A DNA stretch of 6,176 nt, taken from an uncultured Collinsella sp. (lineage in GTDB: Bacteria; Actinomycetota; Coriobacteriia; Coriobacteriales; Coriobacteriaceae). A program made the translations under genes and the position numbers. Of this stretch, positions 1-6,176 are shown in pieces (within the stretch, counting starts at the first letter, position 1; each line of letters begins with the position of its first letter). A model generated the notes under the pieces. The model did no database searches. It saw only the letters and a program-made list of their open reading frames with translations, and was not told where the DNA came from. The DNA lies in assembly GCA_900551605.1 (NCBI GenBank), contig URWS01000095.1, positions 1 to 6,176 of the forward strand, written 5' to 3'.

Positions 1-944
1 GCCTCGCCCTGTTCGGGCTCGGTTTGAGCGTCGGGAGCAATCGGCTGACCGAACTCGTCCTCGGCGTAGGTAGGCTCTTCGTACTCGATGGTGTTGCCGT
101 AGTCGTTTTGCTGCTGGGCCGCGGCATACTCCGCCGCCGCGCGCGCCATTTCCTCGGCACGACGTTTCTGCTCCCCAAAATAGGTATCGAACGGAACATC
201 GTCGGGAAACTCGTTCTCGCCCTGGAAGGGAGCAACGTTGTCCATAACGCCGAGCATAGCGGCGACAGAAGACTTGTTGCACACCGCGCCGGACGTATAG
301 GGAAGAATGTGGCGATTAGAGATGATGTTTGCCGCGTTGGCAAGTGCAACGAGGGAAGCGAGGATCGCGACAATCCACAGCAGAACCTTGAGCGCGCCGG
401 GGAGCGGCAGGATACGCAGGATGGCAACGGCAGCAGGGGCAACCGTGGCAACGGGCAACAGCTTGGCGATGAGCGCACGATACGAAGCATAGGGCTCGCG
501 GGCGAGCAGCTCAGCACGGGGAGAGTCGTAGTGTGCGACAACGACCACCGGGCGGTTGCGCGGAGACGCGAGCGGGCCCGAGGCCTTGTGGTAGGCGATG
601 ACATTTTGGCTCACGCCCGTCTTGCCCAGGCGCGAAACCACGGGGTGGCCCGTGCGCTCGAGCACGTAAAGAACGGCGCCGACAATGGCCAGCAAGGTGC
701 CGACCAAGCCGATACCGCCGCCGATGCCCATCAGCAGGGCGCCGGCAAACGCAAGAATACCGGTAACGGCAAATGCCAATCTACTGGGCGCCGGGGCATT
801 GAACTCCTGAACCTCGGGGTCAAAGCCGTGGTTGCGGAAGATCTGAGCGATATCCTCGGCAGCCAAGCGCTCTTCTTCGCTGCATGCCGGCGTAATGCCG
901 GTGTTCTGCAGCAGGTGGTTAATATAGTTCTGGGTGTTCGCCAT
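1..944 (-). CDS. M28-peptidase-like membrane protein, altered metal site (partial, C-terminus off left edge)
   Basis: The reading frame starts at ATG 944 and stays open to the window edge, giving 314 residues. A Shine-Dalgarno GGAG (953-950) lies 5 bases upstream. Residues about 20-50 (ACSEEERLAAEDIAQIF, then a G-F-D-P-E-V-Q-E-F stretch) match the N-terminal pattern of M28 zinc peptidases. VVVVAHYDSPRAE (133-145) is the M28 H-x-D strand, with H138 and D140. GAVCNKSSVAAML (219-231) aligns with the G-A-x-D-N-x-S-G-V-A motif, but the bridging metal ligand Asp is C222 and the following Gly is Ser. Hydrophobic segments at about 56-73, 76-95, 161-180 and 186-206 suggest four membrane helices inserted into the fold. 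Residues 258-314 are charged and Ala/Gln-rich, then acidic. The remaining metal ligands would lie beyond the edge. Peptidase activity is uncertain; it may be a non-catalytic homologue. It is transcribed divergently from the WYL pair. Confidence 0.8.
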   Translation of the reverse strand, partial: MANTQNYINHLLQNTGITPACSEEERLAAEDIAQIFRNHGFDPEVQEFNAPAPSRLAFAVTGILAFAGALLMGIGGGIGLVGTLLAIVGAVLYVLERTGHPVVSRLGKTGVSQNVIAYHKASGPLASPRNRPVVVVAHYDSPRAELLAREPYASYRALIAKLLPVATVAPAAVAILRILPLPGALKVLLWIVAILASLVALANAANIISNRHILPYTSGAVCNKSSVAAMLGVMDNVAPFQGENEFPDDVPFDTYFGEQKRRAEEMARAAAEYAAAQQQNDYGNTIEYEEPTYAEDEFGQPIAPDAQTEPEQGE

Positions 945-949
945 GTGCG

Positions 950-953
950 CTCC
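950..953 (-). promoter_or_regulatory. Ribosome binding site of the M28-like gene
   Basis: On the minus strand GGAG precedes ATG 944 with a 5-base gap. This fixes the start of the M28-like reading frame and argues against the overlapping minus-strand frame that begins at 961, which lacks any family match. Confidence 0.6.
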
Positions 954-1025
954 ACATCCATAATCCGACAAATAGGCCCAATGCATGCACATTAGAACCG
1001 TATATAGTCGAAAGTATACCCCGAG

Positions 1026-1048
1026 CGACCGCAAACGACCGAATTCGG
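1026..1048. repeat. Possible operator: CGACCG direct repeat next to a 10-bp palindrome
   Basis: CGACCG occurs at 1026-1031 and again at 1036-1041, exactly one helical turn apart. The second copy runs into the perfect palindrome CCGAATTCGG (1039-1048). The block lies between the two divergent coding starts, just upstream of the candidate plus-strand promoter, where a regulator could act on both genes. Short motifs like these can occur by chance in GC-rich DNA, so this is a candidate only. Confidence 0.25.
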
Positions 1049-1054
1049 GCCATC

Positions 1055-1083
1055 TTAACGCCTCGAGCGGACAAGGATATAGC
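1055..1083 (+). promoter_or_regulatory. Candidate promoter for the WYL gene pair
   Basis: TTAACG (matching TTGACA at 4 of 6 positions) and TATAGC (4 of 6 against TATAAT) are separated by exactly 17 bases. Transcription would start about 50 bases before ATG 1143. The match is only moderate, and the alternative -10 at 1102-1107 cannot be excluded. Confidence 0.3.
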
Positions 1084-1133
1084 CTAATCTCCATATCGGA
1101 CTAAAATCATGGCAGCAAACCACCTTCTCATGC

Positions 1134-1138
1134 GAGGA
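1134..1138 (+). promoter_or_regulatory. Ribosome binding site of the first WYL gene
   Basis: GAGGA lies 4 bases before ATG 1143. The spacing is short, but the core is good and there is no competing in-frame start nearby. Confidence 0.5.
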
Positions 1139-1142
1139 CTCT

Positions 1143-2165
1143 ATGACGGCAAGCGACGCGACCGCAACAATTAAAAAGGGGAATTCGGAGCCCGGTTTCG
1201 ATAAAACGGCTCAGCGCATCCTCAATCTTTTCTTTGTGCTCAACAGCTCCCCCGAACCGCTGACGACCGAGCAGATCGTCTTGGATTCCGACCTGGGATA
1301 TGGCTCGGGCAATATCGACTCGGATAAGCGCAAGTTTCGGCGCGATCGTGACAAACTGCTCGAGCGTGGCATCTTAATCAAGGAGGTTCGCCCCGCCGGT
1401 GCGCAGGAGACCGAGGAAAGCTCGTGGACAATCGACCGCGAGCACACGTTTGCTGCAGGCGGCCTCATCACCGCAGACGACGCCGATATCCTGCTCAACG
1501 CCATCGACCAGACGCTAGCGGCCGGCTCATCCACTTTTGCCGCACCGCTTGCCGATATTCGCTCCAAGATTGCCTACCTCACCGGTGGGACGACGGTGGA
1601 CGAAACACCGATTCGCCGCTCTCCCACCGTCGATGCGGTATGGAGCGCCTTTGCCGAGCGATGCGCGCTGCGATTTTTATATCAGAACGGACGCGGCGAG
1701 CAGAAAGAACGTACCGTCTGTGTCTACGGCATGTTCGAACGCGAGGGCGTGGCGTACTTCTGCGGCCTCGACAATGTCACCGACGACATCAGGACATTCC
1801 GCTGCGACCGTATCGTTCGCGCTTGGCGTCCTTCGAAGGCCTACGCCATCCCTGCAGACTTCAATCTCAACGACTATCTGTTCTTTGAATTCGATTTTGC
1901 CGACCGACCGCCCGTTGCAGCCACGTTCTCGTTCGGTCCTCAGACGCAGATCGATATGATCAACGGCCTCACGCGCGGGCGAGGTGAGCTCGCACACACC
2001 GATGCGGGATGGATCTGGACCGTTGACGTGCGCGACCTTGAAGCCGCCGCCTCATTTTGCATGGCCCACGCCATGGACGGCATGAGGCCCATGGCCCCCA
2101 AATCGCTCAAGCAGGCGTGGAACCACCTCATTGAAAGGACGGTGCACGAGCATGCCCGTGCGTAA
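1143..2165 (+). CDS. WYL-domain transcriptional regulator, PafB/PafC-like (first of pair)
   Basis: This 340-residue protein has the three-part layout of WYL regulators. A winged helix-turn-helix covers about 20-100, with FDKTAQRILNLFFVLN (19-34) as helix 1 and KFRRDRDKLLERGI (64-77) as the typical end of this HTH class. A WYL domain covers about 160-235; its core is VAYFCGLD (203-210), an A-Y-F version of the W-Y-L signature, followed by the basic strand RTFRCDRI (217-224). A WCX-type C-terminal extension covers about 255-335. In mycobacteria the PafB-PafC pair forms a heterodimer whose WYL domains sense single-stranded DNA and which activates DNA-repair genes independently of LexA. Size, tandem arrangement and HTH type fit that pair, but orthology is inferred and the target genes are unknown. 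The protein should be cytoplasmic and DNA-binding. Its 3' end overlaps the next gene by 14 bases. Confidence 0.85.
   Translation: MTASDATATIKKGNSEPGFDKTAQRILNLFFVLNSSPEPLTTEQIVLDSDLGYGSGNIDSDKRKFRRDRDKLLERGILIKEVRPAGAQETEESSWTIDREHTFAAGGLITADDADILLNAIDQTLAAGSSTFAAPLADIRSKIAYLTGGTTVDETPIRRSPTVDAVWSAFAERCALRFLYQNGRGEQKERTVCVYGMFEREGVAYFCGLDNVTDDIRTFRCDRIVRAWRPSKAYAIPADFNLNDYLFFEFDFADRPPVAATFSFGPQTQIDMINGLTRGRGELAHTDAGWIWTVDVRDLEAAASFCMAHAMDGMRPMAPKSLKQAWNHLIERTVHEHARA
2133..2139 (+). promoter_or_regulatory. Ribosome binding site of the second WYL gene
   Basis: GAAAGGA lies inside the end of the first WYL gene, 12 bases before ATG 2152. It supports 2152 as the start. A TTG at 2131, in the same frame, has no Shine-Dalgarno sequence upstream. 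Confidence 0.45.
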
Positions 2166-3069
2166 ACTCACCAGCGAGCAGAGACTCTCGCGCGCCATCG
2201 ACATCATGGAGGCCCTCTACGCCGCCGGCGAGAGCGGCATGACACGAACCGAAATTTGCGGCCGCTTTGACATCACGGGAGTATCGCTCGACGAGATTCT
2301 CGAGATCGTCTCGACGCTCGCGGACCGAGAATCGGGTGCGCGCATCATCTGCGAATGCCACGGCGAGCGTGTGGTCCTCACCGGTGACGCCGGACGTGTG
2401 CTACCGCTGCGCCTGAGTGCCGCCGAAGGCGCTGTGCTCAACCATGAACTTGAATCGTTGGGGATCGAGCCGCAGACGGCAGCTCGGATTCGACATGCCC
2501 TTCTGCCCGAAGAGCTCGGCTATAACCAGCGCGTCTTTGACACCGTCAACCACGGGTCGCACTGGCAGCAGCTGAGCTGCGCCATTCAGGACGGTGTTCG
2601 CTGCCGCATCTCGTATCGCTCGATGGACGATGCGCGGCCACGCGAGCGTCTGATCGACCCCTTGCGCATTACGGTAAACGGCGACCAAACATACCTGATT
2701 GCCTGGGACATCGCGGTCGATGAGCAGCGCACCTATCGCATGGATAAAATCGAGGGACTCACCTTGACGGAAGACTCCGTCGTGCCTCACGCACCGGGCG
2801 TCGCATCCCTCCACGATTCCCTTGCCCGGACGCAGCGTAGCGCAAAGCTCTTGATGCCATTCGATATGACGGAGCATCTGGACTGGGCCGGCATCACCCT
2901 AATCGAGCGCAGCGGGGCAGACATGGCAACGGTAACCGTGCATTACGGCTCCGAGCGTTGGCTACTGAGCCAGATAATCGCAGCGGGCGGAGCCATCCGC
3001 ATCTTGGATGACCCCGCCCTGTCAAAGAGTCTGTGCGATATGGCAAAAACCCTCGTCTGTCCGCTTTAG
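2152..3069 (+). CDS. WYL-domain transcriptional regulator, PafB/PafC-like (second of pair)
   Basis: Read from ATG 2152, this is a 305-residue protein. The same frame could be extended 7 codons to a TTG at 2131, which is less likely. Residues about 8-80 form a winged HTH (RLSRAIDIMEALYAAG at 11-26, MTRTEICGRF at 30-39), more diverged than in the first protein. The WYL domain is about 138-205: TYLIAWDIA (180-188) is the T-Y-L form of the signature and RTYRMDKIEGL (193-203) is the basic strand thought to contact nucleic acid in this family. A WCX-like extension occupies about 230-300. The 14-base overlap with the upstream gene implies translational coupling and near-equal amounts of both proteins, as expected for an obligate heterodimer like mycobacterial PafBC. 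No pup, pafA or proteasome gene is visible beside it. Its TAG stop overlaps the stop of the convergent helicase gene. Confidence 0.85.
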   Translation: MPVRKLTSEQRLSRAIDIMEALYAAGESGMTRTEICGRFDITGVSLDEILEIVSTLADRESGARIICECHGERVVLTGDAGRVLPLRLSAAEGAVLNHELESLGIEPQTAARIRHALLPEELGYNQRVFDTVNHGSHWQQLSCAIQDGVRCRISYRSMDDARPRERLIDPLRITVNGDQTYLIAWDIAVDEQRTYRMDKIEGLTLTEDSVVPHAPGVASLHDSLARTQRSAKLLMPFDMTEHLDWAGITLIERSGADMATVTVHYGSERWLLSQIIAAGGAIRILDDPALSKSLCDMAKTLVCPL

Positions 3070-5960
3070 CGCCGCCGCTCGTGACGTGCGCGCCACAGTT
3101 GCAGATAGTGACCGATCTGCGCCGATTCGATGCGCTGGTAGGAGCTCGTAGGCAGCGACGTTAAGAACTTCTTTCCGTAGCCCTTCGTCACCAGGCGCGG
3201 GTCGGCCAGAATCAGCACGCCGCAATCGGTCGACGAGCGGATAAGGCGGCCGGCCGCCTGCTTGACCTCGAGCACCGCCTCGGGCAGCGAATAGCGCGCC
3301 CAAGCGCGGTCTTCGCGCAGGTTGCGCTCGCACGAGAGCGGGTCCGTGGGGCTCGAGAACGGCAGCTTGGGAATGATGACGCAACGCAGCGTCTCGCCGC
3401 TGGCGTCAAACCCCTCCCAGAAGGCCTTAAGCGCAAAAAGCGACGAGGTCGGCTCATTGATAAACCGGTCGCGCAGGCGACGAGGAGATGAGTTGCGCTG
3501 CTGGCAGTTGAGCTCCAGACCCGCACGGGCCATCTTGGGCTCAACGCGGGCGTACAGGTCTTCCATGTCGCGCCGATTGGTGAACAGCGTGAGCACCGAT
3601 CCGCCCATGGCAAGATGGGCGTCGACCAGCACGCGCTCGAGCGCCGTAAGATAGCTCTCACGATCGCGCGGATCGGGGATATCGCCCGCAACGACTACAG
3701 CCATGTTCGAATCGAAGTCGTAGCTCGAGTCCAAGTGCAACGATGAGGATGTTGAAGCACCGATGCGATCGAGGCCGACCGCGTGGTTAAAGTGTTCAAA
3801 GCTTTTGGACACCGTCATGGTCGCCGAGGCAAAGATAGCCGTGTGAACCTCGGGCAGCCACTCGGTTGCCAAGGCCTCGCCAATGTCGATGCGCTCTGCG
3901 GTCATCGACTCTCCGCCGGCACGCAGTCTGCGATTGACCTGCAGCGAATACACGTAGTGTTCATCGGTGCCATCAATGATGAGTTTGAGGTTCTCGGCCA
4001 GCTCGTGCAGACGGCGCGAGATATCACCCAGGTCGACAACAACCTCGGGCTTGTCGGCGGCGACGGCTTGCACCAGCGCGTCGACGCTCTTGTCAGCTTG
4101 TTCCAATGCGTCGATGCCAGTGTAGGCCGACTGTAAGAAATCATGCCAGTCGTCAGATTCGCGCAGCTCGGGGCCAATCCATAGATTGGCATTGTCATAA
4201 CCCCCACGCGCACGGCGGCCGAGCTCGCGAACGCCATCGAACACGTCGGCGATTGCCATGCTCGCGCGCGCAACCGTCGACATCGCCTTGGCAGTAAGGC
4301 CCAGATAGAGCGTAGAGCCTTCGGAGGTTGCCAAATCACGGGAAACCTGGCTTAGCGCGCCGGCGCTCGAGCCACCCAGGCGCTCAAACAGAACGCGCGA
4401 TTCATCCGCCGACACCACGCGCGCCCACTGGCGGCGCGCCTCGCGCTCGATGGAATGGGCCTCATCGATTACCCAATGACGAATCGGAGGCAAAATCCTG
4501 CCCTCGGCCGCGACATTACGGAACAGCAGGGAATGGTTGGTGACCACCACGTCGGCATGCGCCGCACGACGGCGAGCGCCGTGGACCAAACATTTATCAG
4601 GGAAAAACGGGCAGAGGCGACGAGCACACTCGCGCGAGGCCGTCGTAAAGTCGGGGCGGTTGACGCTGCGCCACCGAATGCCGAGCGAGTCGAGATCGCC
4701 ATCGGCTGATTGGCAGACGTACGCCATAATGACCGCGACCGCCGTGAGCGTGTCCGCCGGATCGCGCTTGGTGGTAATCTCGACCTGGCTGCGGCTCATG
4801 CGCTCAAGCTTGCGCAGGCACGGATAGTGGTCATAGCCCTTGAGAGCGCAAAATGACAGGCCACCGTCCAGTTGCTCGGCAAGTTTTGGCAGCTCATGGT
4901 ACATGAGCTGGTCGGCAAGATTGTTCGATTTGGTCGCAATACCAACCGTGATGTTGTTACGGCGTGCTGCCTCGGCAAAAGGCACCAGATAGGCCATCGA
5001 TTTGCCGACGCCCGTGCCCGCCTCAATTACGCGATGTGTGCCCGTGACCAGCGCATCGCGGACCTCGAGCGCCATCGCGATCTGCTCATCACGCGGCTCG
5101 TAAGTGGGATACATGCGATTGACCAGGCCACCTGGCGCATAGTCTGCCTCAATCTCCTCACGACTCGGCATCTTGAGGACCGGCAGTTCGTCGGCGTCCA
5201 CCCGATCGTCGGCGCGATCGGCCTTGAGAACGTCAGCACGAGCGGCGCTGAGAGAGAAGATAGAACCAGGGTTCTGCCCCGCCAAGAATGAGAAGATAGG
5301 ACGATAGGACCAAGGCACATCCGGATGCATGTCGGCTAGGCGCGCCATGAGGCCCTGGGGCAAGTCGGTGAGCGCCACGAGCAACACACGCCATACGCCA
5401 CACAGGGCGTCGACGTCGGCATTGGCACGGTGTGATACCGAGTCACAGCCAAACAGATCAGCCATAAAAGACAGCTTGTGCGAGGCCAGGCGCGGAAGCG
5501 CGATGCGCGACAGCGCCAGCGAATCGATCCAAATATCGCTCACGTTGACGCCGCCTTTGACCGACTCGATAAACGAGCGATCGAACGTGGCGTTATGTGC
5601 GATCACCGGGCAACCACCGACAAAATCGGCGAGAGCGGCGACGGCCTCAACGGCCGACGGGGCATCTGCCACATCGGCATTTGTAATGCTCGTGAGCTCG
5701 GTAATCTCGGCGGGAATCAGTTGCTTGGGATGCACGAAGGTATCGAAGCGGTCGACGACCTCGCGGCCCGAAAGGCGGGCCGCCGAGATCTCGATCAGCT
5801 CATTGTCCTGCACCGAAAGACCCGTGGTCTCGGTATCGAGGACAATCACATCTTCCTCGATAAGGCCGAAGGACTGCGTTTTGGCGCGTTCGGCTAGCGT
5901 GGCATAGGAATCGATGACAAACTGCGGCGTTCCTGACGAAACCGCGTCCTCGATTAGCAT
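3066..5960 (-). CDS. dinG: DinG-family ATP-dependent helicase fused to a DEDDh 3'-5' exonuclease
   Basis: This 964-residue protein has two enzymatic parts. Residues about 36-190 are a DnaQ/PolC-epsilon-like exonuclease with all five DEDDh residues: D42 and E44 in [10 protein letters not shown]127 in HNATFDRSF, and H177 and D182 in HRANAD. After a linker (about 200-285) comes an XPD/DinG-type superfamily 2 helicase: Q-motif-like region at 287-297, Walker [10 protein letters not shown] (313-321, K320), DEAH box (499-502), ASATMT (711-716), [12 protein letters not shown] (847-858) and motif [12 protein letters not shown] (901-910, R905 and R908). C381, C445, C450 and C457 have the order and approximate spacing of the [4Fe-4S] ligands of E. 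coli DinG, so a cluster is predicted. The family unwinds DNA 5'-3' and resolves R-loops, forks and G-quadruplexes. Length and exonuclease fusion resemble DinG of Bacillus and relatives. The start at 5960 is set by the 7-base overlap with ddl; the Shine-Dalgarno sequence is weak, so translation is probably coupled. Confidence 0.93.
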   Translation of the reverse strand: MLIEDAVSSGTPQFVIDSYATLAERAKTQSFGLIEEDVIVLDTETTGLSVQDNELIEISAARLSGREVVDRFDTFVHPKQLIPAEITELTSITNADVADAPSAVEAVAALADFVGGCPVIAHNATFDRSFIESVKGGVNVSDIWIDSLALSRIALPRLASHKLSFMADLFGCDSVSHRANADVDALCGVWRVLLVALTDLPQGLMARLADMHPDVPWSYRPIFSFLAGQNPGSIFSLSAARADVLKADRADDRVDADELPVLKMPSREEIEADYAPGGLVNRMYPTYEPRDEQIAMALEVRDALVTGTHRVIEAGTGVGKSMAYLVPFAEAARRNNITVGIATKSNNLADQLMYHELPKLAEQLDGGLSFCALKGYDHYPCLRKLERMSRSQVEITTKRDPADTLTAVAVIMAYVCQSADGDLDSLGIRWRSVNRPDFTTASRECARRLCPFFPDKCLVHGARRRAAHADVVVTNHSLLFRNVAAEGRILPPIRHWVIDEAHSIEREARRQWARVVSADESRVLFERLGGSSAGALSQVSRDLATSEGSTLYLGLTAKAMSTVARASMAIADVFDGVRELGRRARGGYDNANLWIGPELRESDDWHDFLQSAYTGIDALEQADKSVDALVQAVAADKPEVVVDLGDISRRLHELAENLKLIIDGTDEHYVYSLQVNRRLRAGGESMTAERIDIGEALATEWLPEVHTAIFASATMTVSKSFEHFNHAVGLDRIGASTSSSLHLDSSYDFDSNMAVVVAGDIPDPRDRESYLTALERVLVDAHLAMGGSVLTLFTNRRDMEDLYARVEPKMARAGLELNCQQRNSSPRRLRDRFINEPTSSLFALKAFWEGFDASGETLRCVIIPKLPFSSPTDPLSCERNLREDRAWARYSLPEAVLEVKQAAGRLIRSSTDCGVLILADPRLVTKGYGKKFLTSLPTSSYQRIESAQIGHYLQLWRARHERRR

Positions 5961-6176
5961 GCAATGCCCGCTCGATGAAGACCCATACGGATCAGGCTGT
6001 CACAGACCTGCGGGAACGTCATGTCGTCGGTGTGGCGGATCTCATCCGGATACAGCGACGTATCGGTCATGCCGGGAATGGTATTGGTCTCGAGGATAAC
6101 GGGGCCATCCTCGCTCACGATAAAATCGCTGCGCGAGATGCCCAGGCAACCGAGGGCCTTGTGAGCGGCACAGGCA
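5954..6176 (-). CDS. ddl: D-alanine--D-alanine ligase, C-terminal fragment (N-terminus off right edge)
   Basis: The first complete codon is at 6175-6173 and the TAA stop at 5956-5954, leaving the last 73 residues of an ATP-grasp ligase of roughly 300-370 residues. Ddl joins two D-alanines with ATP in the cytoplasm to make the peptidoglycan precursor dipeptide. The fragment starts in the typical A-H-K-A-L-G-C helix and contains GISRSDFIV (fragment residues 12-20; R15 and D17) and [15 protein letters not shown] (29-43). E29 and N31 match the magnesium ligands, and S40 matches the serine of the E. coli SHSLVP loop. All are spaced as in E. coli DdlB. The residues that separate D-Ala from D-lactate or D-serine specificity are not visible, so ordinary Ddl is assumed. 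It lies upstream of the helicase gene on the same strand and overlaps it by 7 bases, implying one transcript. Confidence 0.93.
   Translation of the reverse strand, partial: ACAAHKALGCLGISRSDFIVSEDGPVILETNTIPGMTDTSLYPDEIRHTDDMTFPQVCDSLIRMGLHRAGIAC

Larger units (their letters stand above)
945..1142. promoter_or_regulatory. Divergent intergenic region between the M28-like gene and the WYL pair
   Basis: These 198 bases separate two divergent starts and are visibly more AT-rich than the flanking genes. For the plus strand, TTAACG (1055-1060), a 17-base spacer and TATAGC (1078-1083) is a plausible sigma-70-type promoter. TAAAAT (1102-1107) is a better -10 but has no recognisable -35. For the minus strand, TATACT (1018-1013) and TATATA (1006-1001) resemble -10 boxes, but neither has a good -35 at 16-18 bases. 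The region also holds the palindrome TGCATGCA (982-989) and the elements at 1026-1048. No coding potential was seen. That both promoters lie here is an inference from gene orientation; the exact boxes are tentative. Confidence 0.5.

Noticed and set aside
961..975. TTGTCGG on the minus strand, resembling the start of a PafBC-type (RecA-NDp) promoter motif
   Set aside because: The bases after it do not give the expected TTGTCRGTG core or a TAnnnT box about 8 bases on, and it sits only about 28 bases before ATG 944, too close for a normal promoter with this leader.
24..995. A 323-residue plus-strand open frame covering almost the whole left end
   Set aside because: It lies antisense to the M28-like gene, is rich in Arg, Gly and Asp in low-complexity runs, has no family match, and runs across the Shine-Dalgarno and start of the real gene. 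It is a GC-bias shadow.
2131..2151. Start of the second WYL gene at TTG 2131
   Set aside because: No Shine-Dalgarno sequence precedes it, while ATG 2152 has GAAAGGA upstream and begins just before the first conserved helix.
2401..2877. A 158-residue minus-strand open frame within the second WYL gene
   Set aside because: The WYL frame shows clear domain motifs; the antisense frame has none and no ribosome binding site was seen for it.
3040..3110. Possible transcription terminator at the convergent gene ends
   Set aside because: The only inverted repeat, CGCTTTAGCG, has 4-bp arms and a 2-base loop, and no T-run follows it on either strand. The nearby run of T on the minus strand (inside the WYL gene) is not preceded by a stable stem.
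5329..5907. A 192-residue plus-strand open frame opposite the exonuclease domain
   Set aside because: The opposite strand carries the complete DEDDh motifs. The plus-strand product is Ser/Arg-rich with no recognisable domain.
1143..5960. WYL regulators plus a helicase-nuclease as a phage-defence island
   Set aside because: WYL proteins and helicase-nucleases do occur in defence loci, but the regulators look PafB/PafC-like, the helicase is a DinG housekeeping type co-transcribed with ddl, and there are no mobile element, toxin, methylase or defence effector genes in the window.

Overview
The window is high-GC (about 60% by eye) and densely coded. It looks chromosomal and most resembles an actinobacterium of the class Coriobacteriia, with Collinsella as the best guess. 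This rests on base composition, codon style and gene content: a tandem pair of PafB/PafC-like WYL regulators, and a DnaQ-like exonuclease fused to a DinG-family helicase. The genus is inference, because there is no rRNA or other marker here. No tRNA, rRNA, CRISPR array, insertion sequence or prophage gene was seen.

Layout, left to right. (1) Positions 1-944, minus strand: the N-terminal 314 residues of a membrane-embedded, M28-peptidase-like protein that runs off the left edge. Its visible metal site is altered: the usual bridging Asp is a Cys. (2) Positions 945-1142: the only real intergenic region, a divergent promoter region with small symmetric elements. (3) Positions 1143-2165 and 2152-3069, plus strand: two overlapping genes for WYL-domain transcription factors, each with a winged HTH, a WYL domain and a C-terminal extension, arranged like pafB-pafC. 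(4) Positions 3066-5960, minus strand: a 964-residue fusion of a DEDDh 3'-5' exonuclease and an XPD/DinG-type superfamily 2 helicase with a likely four-Cys iron-sulfur cluster. It converges on the second WYL gene so tightly that the stop codons overlap. (5) Positions 5954-6176, minus strand: the C-terminal 73 residues of D-alanine--D-alanine ligase, running off the right edge. Its stop overlaps the helicase start by 7 bases, so ddl and the helicase gene are probably co-transcribed.

Functionally, the middle of the window suggests DNA-damage biology. PafBC-type WYL pairs are known in mycobacteria as activators of the LexA/RecA-independent damage response, and DinG-family helicases act on damaged or unusual DNA structures. 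The link between the two here is positional and inferred. The ddl gene is a cell-wall gene that shares the helicase transcript. I found no clear new multi-gene system. The points most worth a second look are the degenerate M28-like membrane protein, the presence in one protein of both an intact exonuclease triad and the Fe-S cysteines, and the WYL pair without proteasome or Pup genes beside it.
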